Assembly: GCA_963701675.1 (NCBI GenBank)
Contig: OY969623.1
Location: 4,030,001 to 4,094,000, forward strand
Direction of reading: 5' to 3'
Length of the DNA: 64,000 bases
Source: G963701675 sp963701675
GTDB lineage: Bacteria; Planctomycetota; Planctomycetia; Gemmatales; Gemmataceae
Under the pieces are notes generated by a model. The model did not search any database. It worked only from the letters and a program-made list of their open reading frames with translations, and was not told the origin of the DNA. A program made the translations under genes and the position numbers. Shown piece after piece: positions 16,895-25,728 of this stretch. Every line of letters begins with the position of its first letter. Position 1 is the stretch's first letter.

Positions 16895-17932
16895 ATGCGA
16901 GAAATCCGAATCGGCGACACAGTGGAGACTGTCATAGAGCGTTCCGACTATCCGCCGGAACGAGTCGGTGAAATACTACGCCAAGAGACCATTGCTGTCC
17001 TGGGCTACGGCACTCAAGGCCGTGCGCAGTCGCTCAACCTGCGCGACAACGGCGTTCGCGTTCTTGTTGGACTGCGCGACTGCGGGAGGGGCTGGGAGCA
17101 GGCGAAAGAGGACGGTTGGGGACCGGGTCACAACCTGCACTCGCTGGACGACGCCGCTCGGCAGGGAACGATTATACTTTACCTCTTGTCGGATGCAGGA
17201 CAAAAGGCGCACTGGCGGGCGTTGCTTCCGTTTCTTACCCCAGGGAAAACGCTGGTCTTCGCCCACGGCTTCAGCATCGTCTTCAGCGACCAAACCGGCG
17301 TGGTTCCATCCGCGGACATCGATGTGGTGCTCGTAGGACCCAAAGGCTCGGGCACCACGCTCCGCCGCACTTTCGAATCAGGAAAAGGACTGAGCGCGGG
17401 CTTTGCCGTCCACCATGATGCGTCGGGCCGTGCCCGCGAGCGCGCGCTGGCCGTTGCCTTCGCTATCGGCAGCGGCGTCGTGTACGAAACGACTTTCCAG
17501 AAAGAAGTCTACGCCGATCTCACCGGTGAGCGCGGTTCGCTCCTTGGCGCGATCTACGGATTATGGCTGGCGCAGTATGAAGTATTGCGTGAACACGGCC
17601 ATTCACCAGCCGAGGCATTCAACGAAACCGTCGAGGAAGCAACGCAGAGCCTCTACCCGCTCATCGCCGAAAACGGCATCGACTGGATGTACGCTCATTG
17701 TTCCACAACCGCGCAGCGCGGAGCGCTCGACTGGTTCAAACGATTTCGCGACGCCGCGAAGCCGGTGTTTGAAGAACTCTATCAAAACGTAACCAACGGC
17801 GACGAAGCTCGCCGCGCCCTGGAAGCCAACGCGCAACCGAACTATCGCCAGCAACTAGAAGACGAACTGCGGAAGATCGCGGACAGCGAAATGTGGCAAG
17901 CGGGTAAGGTCGTGCGCTCGCTGCGGCCGTGA
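16895..17932 (+). CDS. ilvC: Ketol-acid reductoisomerase (Bacteroidetes/eukaryote-like subtype)
   Basis: NADPH-dependent enzyme of valine, leucine and isoleucine synthesis converting acetolactate to dihydroxyisovalerate. The Rossmann motif is VLGYGTQGRAQSLNLRDNG (about 32-50). Mg2+ ligands and substrate sites appear in KEVYADLTGERG, FNETVEEATQSLYP and CSTTAQRGALDW. The start TVETVIERSDYPPER and the end SEMWQAGKVVRSLRP follow the form I know from Bacteroidetes and organellar enzymes rather than the usual bacterial MKVYYDAD type. Neither ilvB nor ilvN is adjacent. Confidence 0.93.
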   Translation: MREIRIGDTVETVIERSDYPPERVGEILRQETIAVLGYGTQGRAQSLNLRDNGVRVLVGLRDCGRGWEQAKEDGWGPGHNLHSLDDAARQGTIILYLLSDAGQKAHWRALLPFLTPGKTLVFAHGFSIVFSDQTGVVPSADIDVVLVGPKGSGTTLRRTFESGKGLSAGFAVHHDASGRARERALAVAFAIGSGVVYETTFQKEVYADLTGERGSLLGAIYGLWLAQYEVLREHGHSPAEAFNETVEEATQSLYPLIAENGIDWMYAHCSTTAQRGALDWFKRFRDAAKPVFEELYQNVTNGDEARRALEANAQPNYRQQLEDELRKIADSEMWQAGKVVRSLRP

Positions 17933-18043
17933 AGTGGTGCATTGGTTCCAGCGCCTCCAACTTTTCCCAAGATTCCATTTGCCATTCCGCCTTCGCCCGA
18001 TCATGATAGCAAGCTCTCAGCGGCGAAAATACTCGGTGCACGC

Positions 18044-19369
18044 ATGCGCGCGGTGGACATAATCCGGCACAAGCGCGACGGCCAGGCCTTGAGCCGCCAG
18101 GCCATCGAGGTCTTTGTTTCCGCCGCCACGACGGGCGCCTGGCCGGAGTATCAGGTTGCGTCGCTGCTCATGGCGATTGTGCTGCGCGGCATGAATCCCG
18201 ACGAAACTGCCTGGCTTACCGACGCCATGGTACGATCCGGTGTGCAGCTTGATTGGTCGGAGTTGCCCGGCCCGGCCGTGGATAAACACAGCACCGGCGG
18301 CGTCGGTGACAAAACTTCACTTATCATTGCACCCTTGGTAGCGTCCTGCGGCGTGTTCGTGCCGATGATGTCCGGGCGTGGCCTAGGGCACACCGGCGGC
18401 ACGCTCGACAAGTTGGAGTCCATTCCCGGTTTCCGCGTCGGCCTCTCACTCGCGGAATTTCACCTCGCGGTTCGGAAAATCGGGTGCGCGCTTATCGGTC
18501 AAACGGCTGAGATTGCGCCGGCCGACAAGAAGCTTTACGCCTTGCGTGACGTGACCGGCACTGTCGAGAGCGTTCCTCTCATCTCCGCGTCGATCATGAG
18601 CAAGAAAATTGCCGAGGGAATCGACGCCCTGGTGATGGACGTTAAGTGTGGCCGGGGCGCGTTCATGAAGAATCCTGATGACGCCCGGCGGCTGGCGGAA
18701 ACGCTGGTGGCGATCGGGAATGCCAACGACGTGCGAACCGAAGCGCTCATTACCTCCATGGACGTGCCCTTGGGACGCGCGGTCGGGAATGCGCTCGAAG
18801 TGATCGAGTGCATTGAGACACTAAAGGGAAAGGGTCCGCCGGACCTCGAAGCCTTATCGGTGTCCCTCGCGGGACGGATGTTGCGTTTGGCCGGCGTCGT
18901 CGAAAGCGATGCGAAGGGTGAAAACCGAATACGAGCGGCGCTCCAGTCCGGACATGGCGTAGAAAAGTTCCGTGAGATTATCGTCAATCAAGGCGGCGAT
19001 CCGCGCGTCGTGGACGACTACGGCCGGCTGCCGGCAGCGTCGAATGTCCACGAATTCACGGCGTCTCGTGCCGGTCACGTGGCTTCTTTGGACGCGGAGC
19101 TAATCGGCCGGGCAGCGATGGCACTCGGAGCGGGGCGGAATCGCGTGGAGGACTCGATTGACCCCGGAGTCGGCATTACGATACGCGCCAAACCCGGGGA
19201 TTCGGTTGCCACGGGCGATTCAATTCTTACATTGCATTATCGAGACGCGGACGGACTAACGGCGGCGCTCGGTGTGTTGCAAGATGCTGTCGTAATCGGC
19301 GACACTTTGCCAGGAAGGAAAGCACTCATTCTCGGCACCGTGGAAACAAGAAACACTTCACCTTCATGA
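18044..19369 (+). CDS. deoA: Pyrimidine-nucleoside/thymidine phosphorylase
   Basis: Splits thymidine or uridine with phosphate into base and (deoxy)ribose-1-phosphate. The start at ATG 18044 gives MRAVDIIRHKRDGQAL, the normal opening of this family; the GTG at 17942 would add 34 residues of no family type. Conserved signature DKHSTGGVGDKTSLI (about 83-97) and DKLESIPGF follow, with the C-terminal beta-rich domain GVGITIRAKPGDSV. The 441 residues are standard. The stop overlaps the nupC start by 4 bases. Whether it prefers uridine (Pdp) or thymidine (DeoA) is not decided. Confidence 0.9.
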   Translation: MRAVDIIRHKRDGQALSRQAIEVFVSAATTGAWPEYQVASLLMAIVLRGMNPDETAWLTDAMVRSGVQLDWSELPGPAVDKHSTGGVGDKTSLIIAPLVASCGVFVPMMSGRGLGHTGGTLDKLESIPGFRVGLSLAEFHLAVRKIGCALIGQTAEIAPADKKLYALRDVTGTVESVPLISASIMSKKIAEGIDALVMDVKCGRGAFMKNPDDARRLAETLVAIGNANDVRTEALITSMDVPLGRAVGNALEVIECIETLKGKGPPDLEALSVSLAGRMLRLAGVVESDAKGENRIRAALQSGHGVEKFREIIVNQGGDPRVVDDYGRLPAASNVHEFTASRAGHVASLDAELIGRAAMALGAGRNRVEDSIDPGVGITIRAKPGDSVATGDSILTLHYRDADGLTAALGVLQDAVVIGDTLPGRKALILGTVETRNTSPS

Positions 19370-20811
19370 CGACATCCGACAGCAGCCCCACTTCATTGCC
19401 GCCTTCCGCTGCGTTGCCCTACGCACCAACGCCAAGAGCTTGGCGCGTGGGCATTCTGCTATGTGTCGCGGCGGTCGGCGTCGCCGCGTACATGATGCGT
19501 GACATGATCGGCCCTCGCGGTCAAGCGGCAGCAGGCATCGTTTGCTTCATCGGAATCGTGGCCGCTTTTTCGTTGAACCTGCGTGCGGTGAATTGGCGAA
19601 CGATTGGCTGGGGTTTTACGCTACAGCTGTTGCTTGCGTTCTTTGTGTTGAAAACGGATGTCGGATATCAACTCTTCTACGCCGTCGGACAGGCAGTTGG
19701 GAAGTTCCTCGAATTCAGTGATGAAGGGGCGAAGTTCGTGTTCGGGGTCCTGGCCGACAAAGAAGCGATGGAGAAAATCTGGCCCAACCGAAGTGTGGTT
19801 TTCGCGTTTCGAGCCTTGCCGCCGATTATCTTTGTGTCTTCGTTCTTCACCGTTCTTTACCACTTCGGCGTCCTCCAGTTTGTCGTCCGACTTATGGCGC
19901 GTGCGATGATCTATTTAATGCGCACGAGCGGCGCCGAGACCCTATCGGCGGCGGCCAATGTCTTCATGGGGCAAACGGAAGCACCGCTTATCGTGAAGCC
20001 CTATGTGGCGCGAATGACGCAGTCGGAACTGTTGGCCTTGATGGTCGGCGGCATGGCCACAATCTCTGGCGGCATCATGGCGGTTTACATCGAAATGGGC
20101 GCCGACAAAGTCGCCATCCTGGCCACCAGCGTCATGGCTGCCCCATGCGGACTCTACCTATCCAAGCTGCTGTTGCCTGAAATCGACGAACCCGAAACGC
20201 GCGGAGTCGTACGCACGCCGACGGAGAAGCCGCATCGAAACGCCATCGATGCCGCCGCCTCGGGCGCATCGGACGGACTGTTCCTGGCTCTCAATGTCGC
20301 AGCGATGCTCATCGCGTTCCTCGCCATTCTTGCGCTGGTCGATTATCTCTTGGTGAACGCCGACGACGCACTAAACGAAATCAATCGCTGGTTGGGGTCG
20401 CCTCGTACGGATGGAATTCATTTCGACCTGTCGCTCCGGCGCATCTTTTCATGGGTATTCGCGCCGCTCGCCTTCCTGATGGGCATAGCCGGCGACCAGA
20501 TTCCAGCCGTGGCGGACCTTCTCGGCGTCAAATTGGTCGCGAATGAATTCGTCGCGTACGCCAAGCTTACGGACCTTACGGCAACAGGCGCCGGCTTGAC
20601 GCCGGGAACACGAGCGTATGTCTTGTCGACCTACGCGCTAACCGGGTTCGCTAACTTCGCGTCAATCGGAATCCAACTCGGCGGAATCGGCGTCATCGCT
20701 CCCAGTCGCCGCCAGGGCCTTGCGCGACTGGGCCTCCGGGCGCTGTTCGTCGGCTTTACGGCAACTTTGGTGAACGCTTCAATGGCGGGAATGCTGATGG
20801 ATTTACCATGA
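19366..20811 (+). CDS. nupC: Concentrative nucleoside transporter (NupC/CNT family)
   Basis: Inner-membrane nucleoside:cation symporter, 481 residues with ten or more hydrophobic segments. CNT family features include GQTEAPLIVKPY, MTQSELLALMVGGMATISGG, and the C-terminal YVLSTYALTGFANFASIGIQLGGIG. It overlaps both neighbours by 4 bases (ATGA junctions), so import is translationally coupled to salvage enzymes. Confidence 0.92.
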   Translation: MTTSDSSPTSLPPSAALPYAPTPRAWRVGILLCVAAVGVAAYMMRDMIGPRGQAAAGIVCFIGIVAAFSLNLRAVNWRTIGWGFTLQLLLAFFVLKTDVGYQLFYAVGQAVGKFLEFSDEGAKFVFGVLADKEAMEKIWPNRSVVFAFRALPPIIFVSSFFTVLYHFGVLQFVVRLMARAMIYLMRTSGAETLSAAANVFMGQTEAPLIVKPYVARMTQSELLALMVGGMATISGGIMAVYIEMGADKVAILATSVMAAPCGLYLSKLLLPEIDEPETRGVVRTPTEKPHRNAIDAAASGASDGLFLALNVAAMLIAFLAILALVDYLLVNADDALNEINRWLGSPRTDGIHFDLSLRRIFSWVFAPLAFLMGIAGDQIPAVADLLGVKLVANEFVAYAKLTDLTATGAGLTPGTRAYVLSTYALTGFANFASIGIQLGGIGVIAPSRRQGLARLGLRALFVGFTATLVNASMAGMLMDLP

Positions 20812-21206
20812 GCCAGGATCTTTCGATATTCGAAGCAGCGCGTGCAGCCCGATTACTTGCCCACGCGCCGTTTTCTCACTTTCTGGTCGGCGCCGCCTTG
20901 GAAACTGCCGACGGGAGAATCATCACCGGCTGCAACGTCGAAAACGCAACTTACGGCCTCACGATCTGTGCCGAGCGCGTGGCCGTGTTCAAGGCGATTT
21001 CGGAAGGACATCGGAAATTCACCCGCATCGCCGTTGTCGCCGACACCGAAACACCGACACCGCCTTGCGGGGCCTGCCGGCAGATTTTGTGGGAGTTCGG
21101 CGGAGATTTGGAGGTGATCTTAGGCGATCTGGTGGTGGAGAAAGCGCGCTACCGAATGAAGGATTTGTTGCCGATACCGTTTGACGCGCACTCGTTGATG
21201 TCGTGA
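20808..21206 (+). CDS. cdd: Cytidine deaminase
   Basis: Zinc enzyme turning cytidine into uridine, 132 residues, homotetrameric type. Zn ligands and the catalytic Glu are in LTICAERVAVFKAI and the PCGACRQ motif (about residues 86-92). The substrate-binding GCNVENATYG precedes. ATG overlaps the transporter stop by 4 bases. Confidence 0.94.
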   Translation: MSQDLSIFEAARAARLLAHAPFSHFLVGAALETADGRIITGCNVENATYGLTICAERVAVFKAISEGHRKFTRIAVVADTETPTPPCGACRQILWEFGGDLEVILGDLVVEKARYRMKDLLPIPFDAHSLMS

Positions 21207-21258
21207 TACAATGCGGCGGACTAGCGCGACGCCGCAAGCGGTAGGAAGGAGCGCCGCA

Positions 21259-21888
21259 GTGCCCGTTCATGTTTCCGAGCATCCGCTGGTGCTTCACAAA
21301 TTGACAATCCTGCGCGACCGTCGCACGGAACCTAAACTCTTCCGCCAACTAGTTCGGGAGCTGACCCAACTTTTGTTCTACGAGGCGACACGCGACCTTA
21401 AGGCTGAACCCACGACGGTTCAGACGCCGTTGGCTGCGTGCCAAGGACATCAGGTGGCAGAACAAATCGGGCTCATGCCGATTCTCCGCGCCGGCCTGGG
21501 TATGGCGGAAGCGGTGCACGACCTGGTTCCATCGGCACAAGTTTGGCACCTCGGGCTATACCGGGACCATGAAACGCTGAAACCGGTGACCTACTACAAC
21601 AAGCTGCCGCCTGTGACGAGCGTCCACATAGCCATCATTCTCGACCCCATGCTGGCCACCGGTGGCTCGGCAGTGACGGCCGTTGACATCCTCAAGCGGT
21701 GGGGAGCGACCCGGATCAAGTTTCTCGGCCTGCTCGCCGCGCCGGAAGGTGTCAACGCTTTGAGCCGTGCCCATCCCGACGTACCGATCCACCTTGCGGC
21801 AGTGGATAGCCGCCTCGACGACCGCTCCTACATCGTTCCCGGCTTGGGCGACGCCGGCGATCGACAATTCGGGACCAGCCATACATGA
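21259..21888 (+). CDS. upp: Uracil phosphoribosyltransferase
   Basis: Converts uracil and PRPP to UMP. The start is taken as GTG 21259: AAGGAG lies 7 bases upstream and the product is 209 residues with the family opening VHVSEHPLVLHKLTILRD. An earlier ATG at 21211 adds 16 atypical residues. The PRPP loop is ILDPMLATGGSAV (about 130-142), and the uracil-binding end is YIVPGLGDAGDRQFGT. ATGA overlap with the following amidohydrolase. Confidence 0.95.
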   Translation: MPVHVSEHPLVLHKLTILRDRRTEPKLFRQLVRELTQLLFYEATRDLKAEPTTVQTPLAACQGHQVAEQIGLMPILRAGLGMAEAVHDLVPSAQVWHLGLYRDHETLKPVTYYNKLPPVTSVHIAIILDPMLATGGSAVTAVDILKRWGATRIKFLGLLAAPEGVNALSRAHPDVPIHLAAVDSRLDDRSYIVPGLGDAGDRQFGTSHT

Positions 21889-22838
21889 TCGTTGATTGCC
21901 ACGTCCACATCTGTGCCACTACACCCGGGCACGGCAGCCTGTCCGTGCAGCTGTTGACCGGGTTGCCGTTCCGGTTCATGCGCTGGCGGCTCGGCTTGCC
22001 GGGAGAGCTAAGCGCGGCCGCCGAGAAAGCCGTCGCCGCGGCACTCATCGCCACGGTCAACGGCACAGAGCAAATCGATAAGGCCGTGGTCTTGGCGTTC
22101 GACGCCGTTCACGATCGCGACGGGGTCATCGATACGGATAACACCCATCTCTACGTCACGAATGACTACGCCTGGGAATTGGCGCGCGACAATCCAAAAT
22201 TTCTATTCGGAGCGTCGGTGCACCCGTATCGAAAGGACGCCGTGGCGGAGCTTGAACGGTGCGTCCAGCGCGGCGCGGTACTCTTGAAATGGCTGCCCAT
22301 CGTGCAGGACATCGACCCGGCCGACGAACGATGCATTCCTTTCTACGAGGCATTGGCTCATCATCGTCTGCCGCTCTTGTGTCACACCGGCGGCGAACGG
22401 GCGTTGCCTAATCTGAAGCCGGAGTACGCCGACCCGGCCCTTTTGGTGCCGGCGTTGAAGCGTGGCGTCACGGTAATCGCGGCCCATTGCGGCACCCGTT
22501 CTGCTCGGCGTGAACCCGATTTTGTCCCCACGTTCATGCGCCTTGCTCAAGAATACGAGCGCCTATTTGGCGATACGTCCGCACTCAACCTCCCATCCCG
22601 TAATTACGTTTACGATTCGATACTGAATGACGACGTTGTGCGATCCAAGCTCGTGCACGGAAGTGATTGGCCGATCCTGGCGTTGCCGCCCATGGGCCGA
22701 CTCGGCTTGCGAAAGTCCGTGTCGCTTCTGTTGAAGGAGCAAAACTGGATGAAGCGTGACGTGCTGATCAAGCAGCAGTTAGGTTTCGATGACGAGTATT
22801 GGCATCGTGGCGCAACCTTGCTACGGTTCCAAACCTAA
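21885..22838 (+). CDS. Amidohydrolase-2 family metal-dependent hydrolase
   Basis: TIM-barrel hydrolase, 317 residues. The metal-binding H-x-H is MIVDCHVHIC at the N-terminus; later His/Asp ligands appear as LLCHTGGE, VIAAHCGT and VHGSDWPIL. This set matches the amidohydrolase_2 group (aminocarboxymuconate decarboxylase-like). It closes the pyrimidine salvage run with a 4-base overlap to upp, so a role in base breakdown is tempting but unproven. Confidence 0.82.
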   Translation: MIVDCHVHICATTPGHGSLSVQLLTGLPFRFMRWRLGLPGELSAAAEKAVAAALIATVNGTEQIDKAVVLAFDAVHDRDGVIDTDNTHLYVTNDYAWELARDNPKFLFGASVHPYRKDAVAELERCVQRGAVLLKWLPIVQDIDPADERCIPFYEALAHHRLPLLCHTGGERALPNLKPEYADPALLVPALKRGVTVIAAHCGTRSARREPDFVPTFMRLAQEYERLFGDTSALNLPSRNYVYDSILNDDVVRSKLVHGSDWPILALPPMGRLGLRKSVSLLLKEQNWMKRDVLIKQQLGFDDEYWHRGATLLRFQT

Positions 22839-22857
22839 AGCCGAGACAGGAATCGAC

Positions 22858-24282
22858 GTGGAATCACGGGCTTTGTATTCGAGCGCGTTGCGTCGCTTCA
22901 TCGTGTCTCATGCCGCCGACCTCTTTGTCTGGACCGTCTGGTTAGCCATGACTCTCGCAGCGCTGGGCTTCACCTGGCGGTTCGGCAGCGCCGTGGTACC
23001 GCGCGGAGATGAATGGGGATACTTGAAGTACGTCAGCGGCGCGGAACCGATCACGCCCACATTCCTCTGGCAACAGCATGTGGAGCACCGGATTCCAGTC
23101 GCCAAGCTCATCTGGGTCGAGACGCTTCGGCTAACCGACGGGAATTTTCGGGCAGGGATGCTTTTAAATGTTGCGCTTTTGTCGGGGCTTGCCCTGGGTC
23201 TGATCCACTCCGCGAAGCGTCAGCGGGGCGGTGCGAGCGTTGCCGATGCCTTCTTCCCGATGTTGCTTCTGCATTGGGGCCTCGTCGACAACTTCCTCTG
23301 GGCATGGCAGATCAATGAAATTCTCCCATCGGTCATTGTTTGCGCGGTGATGGCGATTATTGCAAGTTCAAGCCCGCGCCTCACATTGGCACCGGCACTC
23401 GCCGTTGGCATCTGTCTGATGATGTTGCCCTTGAATGGGCCAAGCGGGCTGCCCTACGTCCTGCCATTGGCGCCCTGGCTCGTTTGGTGGTGTTGGACCG
23501 AACCGCGGTCCGCGAAGTCCCACCGTTGGGCGGCGGCCACGATCTGCGTCGTCCCCGTGATTGCCCTGGCGTTGGTCGGCTTGTACTTTCTCGATCTTCG
23601 GAAACCCAACCACCCGCAAAGTCCGGGATGGCAGGCGACCTTACAAACCGTACTGCAATTCCTGAGTACTGCACTCGGTTTGGTCCCGCAGGAGTATTGG
23701 GCCTACGCCGGCATAGGCGTGGCGCTCTTGTTGCTAATCTCCGGCGCTCGACTCATCGCGGTCGGCACCCGCCAGCCAGGGGTGCGCGTCCAAACAATCG
23801 GGTTCTCCCTGTGCCTCGGTGCGTTTTTGGTTCTCGCGTTGGGCCTGGGACACGCGCGGGCCGGCTTCGGCGAATACGCCGGGCTAACGCCCCATTATGT
23901 GATCTTTGCGGCGCCGGGATTGTGTCTCGCGTATTTGATTTGGGGAATACCGGCGCCCACGCGAGCCGGCCGGTGGGTTCAGGGATGCTTGTGCGTCCTG
24001 ACCCTTGCGCTACTGCCAGTTAACACGACGGTGGGGTTGCAGAAAGGTCGCTTCAGCCGAAAAGACACGCGGGGGTTTGAGCGCGACATGCTTGGCGGAC
24101 TCTCGGCTTCCGGCTTGGCGGATCGGTACAAGCCGGTGCTCATGCCGGGGCCTAACGATGACGATCCGGCGGCAACCGCTGCGGACCGTGAGACTATTGC
24201 CGAAGGCGTTCGCGCTCTGCAGCGGGGCAAGGTTGGTCGATTCGCTGGCATGCCGCACGATCAGGGAATGCAAGAGAATTAG
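22858..24282 (+). CDS. Polytopic membrane protein, possibly glycosyltransferase-C-like
   Basis: About 474 residues from GTG 22858 (ACAGGA just upstream); ATG 22789 is in frame but overlaps the previous gene by 50 bases. About ten to eleven hydrophobic segments. The first large loop after segment one, GDEWGYLKYVSGAEPITP then QQHVEHRIPVAKLIW, has an acidic early loop like that of GT-C transferases, where an Asp acts on a lipid-linked sugar. That likeness is weak. The C-terminal 60 residues are soluble. Confidence 0.6.
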   Translation: MESRALYSSALRRFIVSHAADLFVWTVWLAMTLAALGFTWRFGSAVVPRGDEWGYLKYVSGAEPITPTFLWQQHVEHRIPVAKLIWVETLRLTDGNFRAGMLLNVALLSGLALGLIHSAKRQRGGASVADAFFPMLLLHWGLVDNFLWAWQINEILPSVIVCAVMAIIASSSPRLTLAPALAVGICLMMLPLNGPSGLPYVLPLAPWLVWWCWTEPRSAKSHRWAAATICVVPVIALALVGLYFLDLRKPNHPQSPGWQATLQTVLQFLSTALGLVPQEYWAYAGIGVALLLLISGARLIAVGTRQPGVRVQTIGFSLCLGAFLVLALGLGHARAGFGEYAGLTPHYVIFAAPGLCLAYLIWGIPAPTRAGRWVQGCLCVLTLALLPVNTTVGLQKGRFSRKDTRGFERDMLGGLSASGLADRYKPVLMPGPNDDDPAATAADRETIAEGVRALQRGKVGRFAGMPHDQGMQEN

Positions 24283-24332
24283 ACGTCTTCACGAGTCCTA
24301 AAGAAAACTTTCACGAAATCCAAGAATGACTC

Positions 24333-24361
24333 TTGATACCGGCAAAAATCACCCTTACAAT
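24333..24361 (+). promoter_or_regulatory. Strong candidate promoter of the sigma-factor gene
   Basis: TTGATA (24333-24338), 17 bases, TACAAT (24356-24361): five of six matches at each hexamer. The transcript would have a leader of about 260 bases before the sigma-factor start. Nothing else is recognised in 24283-24628. Confidence 0.65.
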
Positions 24362-24628
24362 GCGGTAGCTCATAGAAGCACTCAAACGCAATGTGACCGT
24401 ACCGGAAAGTTGAGATGGTTTGCCGTTTCGACTTGGCCGGGTTTTTGTTTATCGGGTCTGTCCGAGAGCCGAGCGAGAAGGTGTGGATTGAGGGAAGCCG
24501 TAGCCGTCTTCCCAGCTATCCTTGTCGCCCGCGGCCTTTTTGAGCTGAGCAGGAGGCGTTGGTCGGCAGAAGAGGCTCACAGCGGCCACGAGGGTTACAT
24601 CATTCCTTGGAAAATGGGAAAGACGGCC

Positions 24629-24838
24629 ATGAAAACGAAACGTCGCAAACGCGCTGCGACGCCCGAGAAGGGTGTCGCGGTTGCCACCATTCCAGCCATT
24701 TTTTCGTCCGACTTGTTGACTCCCGAAGAAGAGCGTGAGCTGCTCAATTCGTTTTGGGAAACCAAGAACGACCTGGTTCGAGTGTTGATCCGACATTTTC
24801 CCCGGCTGCGCGCATCGTCCGCCGCTCGAACCATGGCC
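24629..24838 (+). CDS. Sigma-70 family factor, N-terminal part (first of two frames)
   Basis: This frame, from ATG 24629 (ATG 24614 also possible), gives a basic start MKTKRRKRAA and then DLLTPEEERELLNSFWETKN, which resembles sigma region 1.2. The meaningful sequence ends near 24838 with AARTMA; the frame then runs on through unrelated sequence to a stop at 24926-24928. The rest of the factor is in the +1 frame from 24840. Either an insertion split one gene or the sequence carries an error. Confidence 0.5.
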
Positions 24839-24839
24839 G

Positions 24840-25637
24840 ATGGCGCAATTCATCCGCGACCATTGCGACGGCATCGTTCGGCGCGTCCCGGCCGTTCGAC
24901 GTGTTCACGACCGGTATGTCCACTGTAAGCACCGGCTCGCTTCGGCGAACATCCGCCTCGCCGCCCACGTAGCCAAGCGCTTCAGGCATCATGCCCTGGG
25001 CTACGCCGACCTGCTCCAGGAAGCGGTGTGCGGGCTGATGCAGGCAATCGACCGCTTCGACGTGAGCCACGGCACACGCCTGGCGACATATGCCACTTGG
25101 TGGATTCGCCAGACGTTGCAAATCGCCGTCGCGCGCCAAAGCCATCTGGTAAGCCTCTCGCCGCATCACCTTCAAGAACTCGGACAGCTGCAGCAACAGT
25201 CGGAAGCTCTTGCCCACGGCGGCAAACATCTGCCCAGCCCACAAGAACTCGCCTCACGAACCGGCAGCAGCCTCGAGCACCTGACGCATCTGCAAACGGC
25301 TACCCGCGCTCCGGTTTCCTTGAACGCCGTCCTCGACGACGACAGCGACTTCAAGCTTACCGAGGCGATGCCCGACAACGAAAGCACCACGGTCCGCACC
25401 AACAACGAACGCCAAGAAGCGCTCACCTACTTGATGGAAAACCTTCGACCGCGCGAACGGAAGGTGCTTGACCTTCGTTTCGGCCTGACTGGAAATGGGA
25501 CGCACAGCCTGAGGCAAATCGGACACCTCTTGAAGATAAGCAAAGAACGTGTCCGCCAGATTCAGAATCGGGCACTGGAAAAACTTCGTGCTTCGGCCGA
25601 CCGCGTCGGGTGGGAGCCGAGCCTGCTTTTGGGCTAG
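24840..25637 (+). CDS. Sigma-70 family RNA polymerase factor, regions 2-4 (second frame)
   Basis: 265 residues. Region 2: HRLASANIRLAAHVAKRF, YADLLQEAVCGLMQAID (2.2) and GTRLATYATWWIRQTL (2.3-2.4, the DNA-melting aromatic run). Region 3: LPSPQELASRTG. Region 4: ALTYLMENLRPRERKVLDLRFG and the helix-turn-helix SLRQIGHLLKISKERVRQIQ. It is a group 2/3-type factor. No ribosome site precedes ATG 24840, and the preceding frame supplies the missing region 1.2, so this is probably one gene with a frameshift at about 24830-24845. Confidence 0.82.
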   Translation: MAQFIRDHCDGIVRRVPAVRRVHDRYVHCKHRLASANIRLAAHVAKRFRHHALGYADLLQEAVCGLMQAIDRFDVSHGTRLATYATWWIRQTLQIAVARQSHLVSLSPHHLQELGQLQQQSEALAHGGKHLPSPQELASRTGSSLEHLTHLQTATRAPVSLNAVLDDDSDFKLTEAMPDNESTTVRTNNERQEALTYLMENLRPRERKVLDLRFGLTGNGTHSLRQIGHLLKISKERVRQIQNRALEKLRASADRVGWEPSLLLG

Positions 25638-25657
25638 ATCTAACTTCGCATAATTCC

Positions 25658-25711
25658 AGCCCGGAGCGCGTGCAAGAGTTCGTCTTGCTCGCCCTTCGGG
25701 CTGATTCTTTT
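25658..25711 (+). terminator. Candidate terminator after the sigma-factor gene
   Basis: Nested stems: AGCCCG (25658-25663) with CGGGCT (25697-25702), enclosing GCAAGA (25672-25677) with TCTTGC (25683-25688), followed by GATTCTTTT. It lies between the sigma gene and thioredoxin reductase. Confidence 0.45.
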
Positions 25712-25728
25712 GATTACGAGTTCATTGC

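Noticed and set aside
17942..18043. Longer N-terminus for the nucleoside phosphorylase
   Set aside because: Added residues match no family start, and ATG 18044 gives the canonical beginning.
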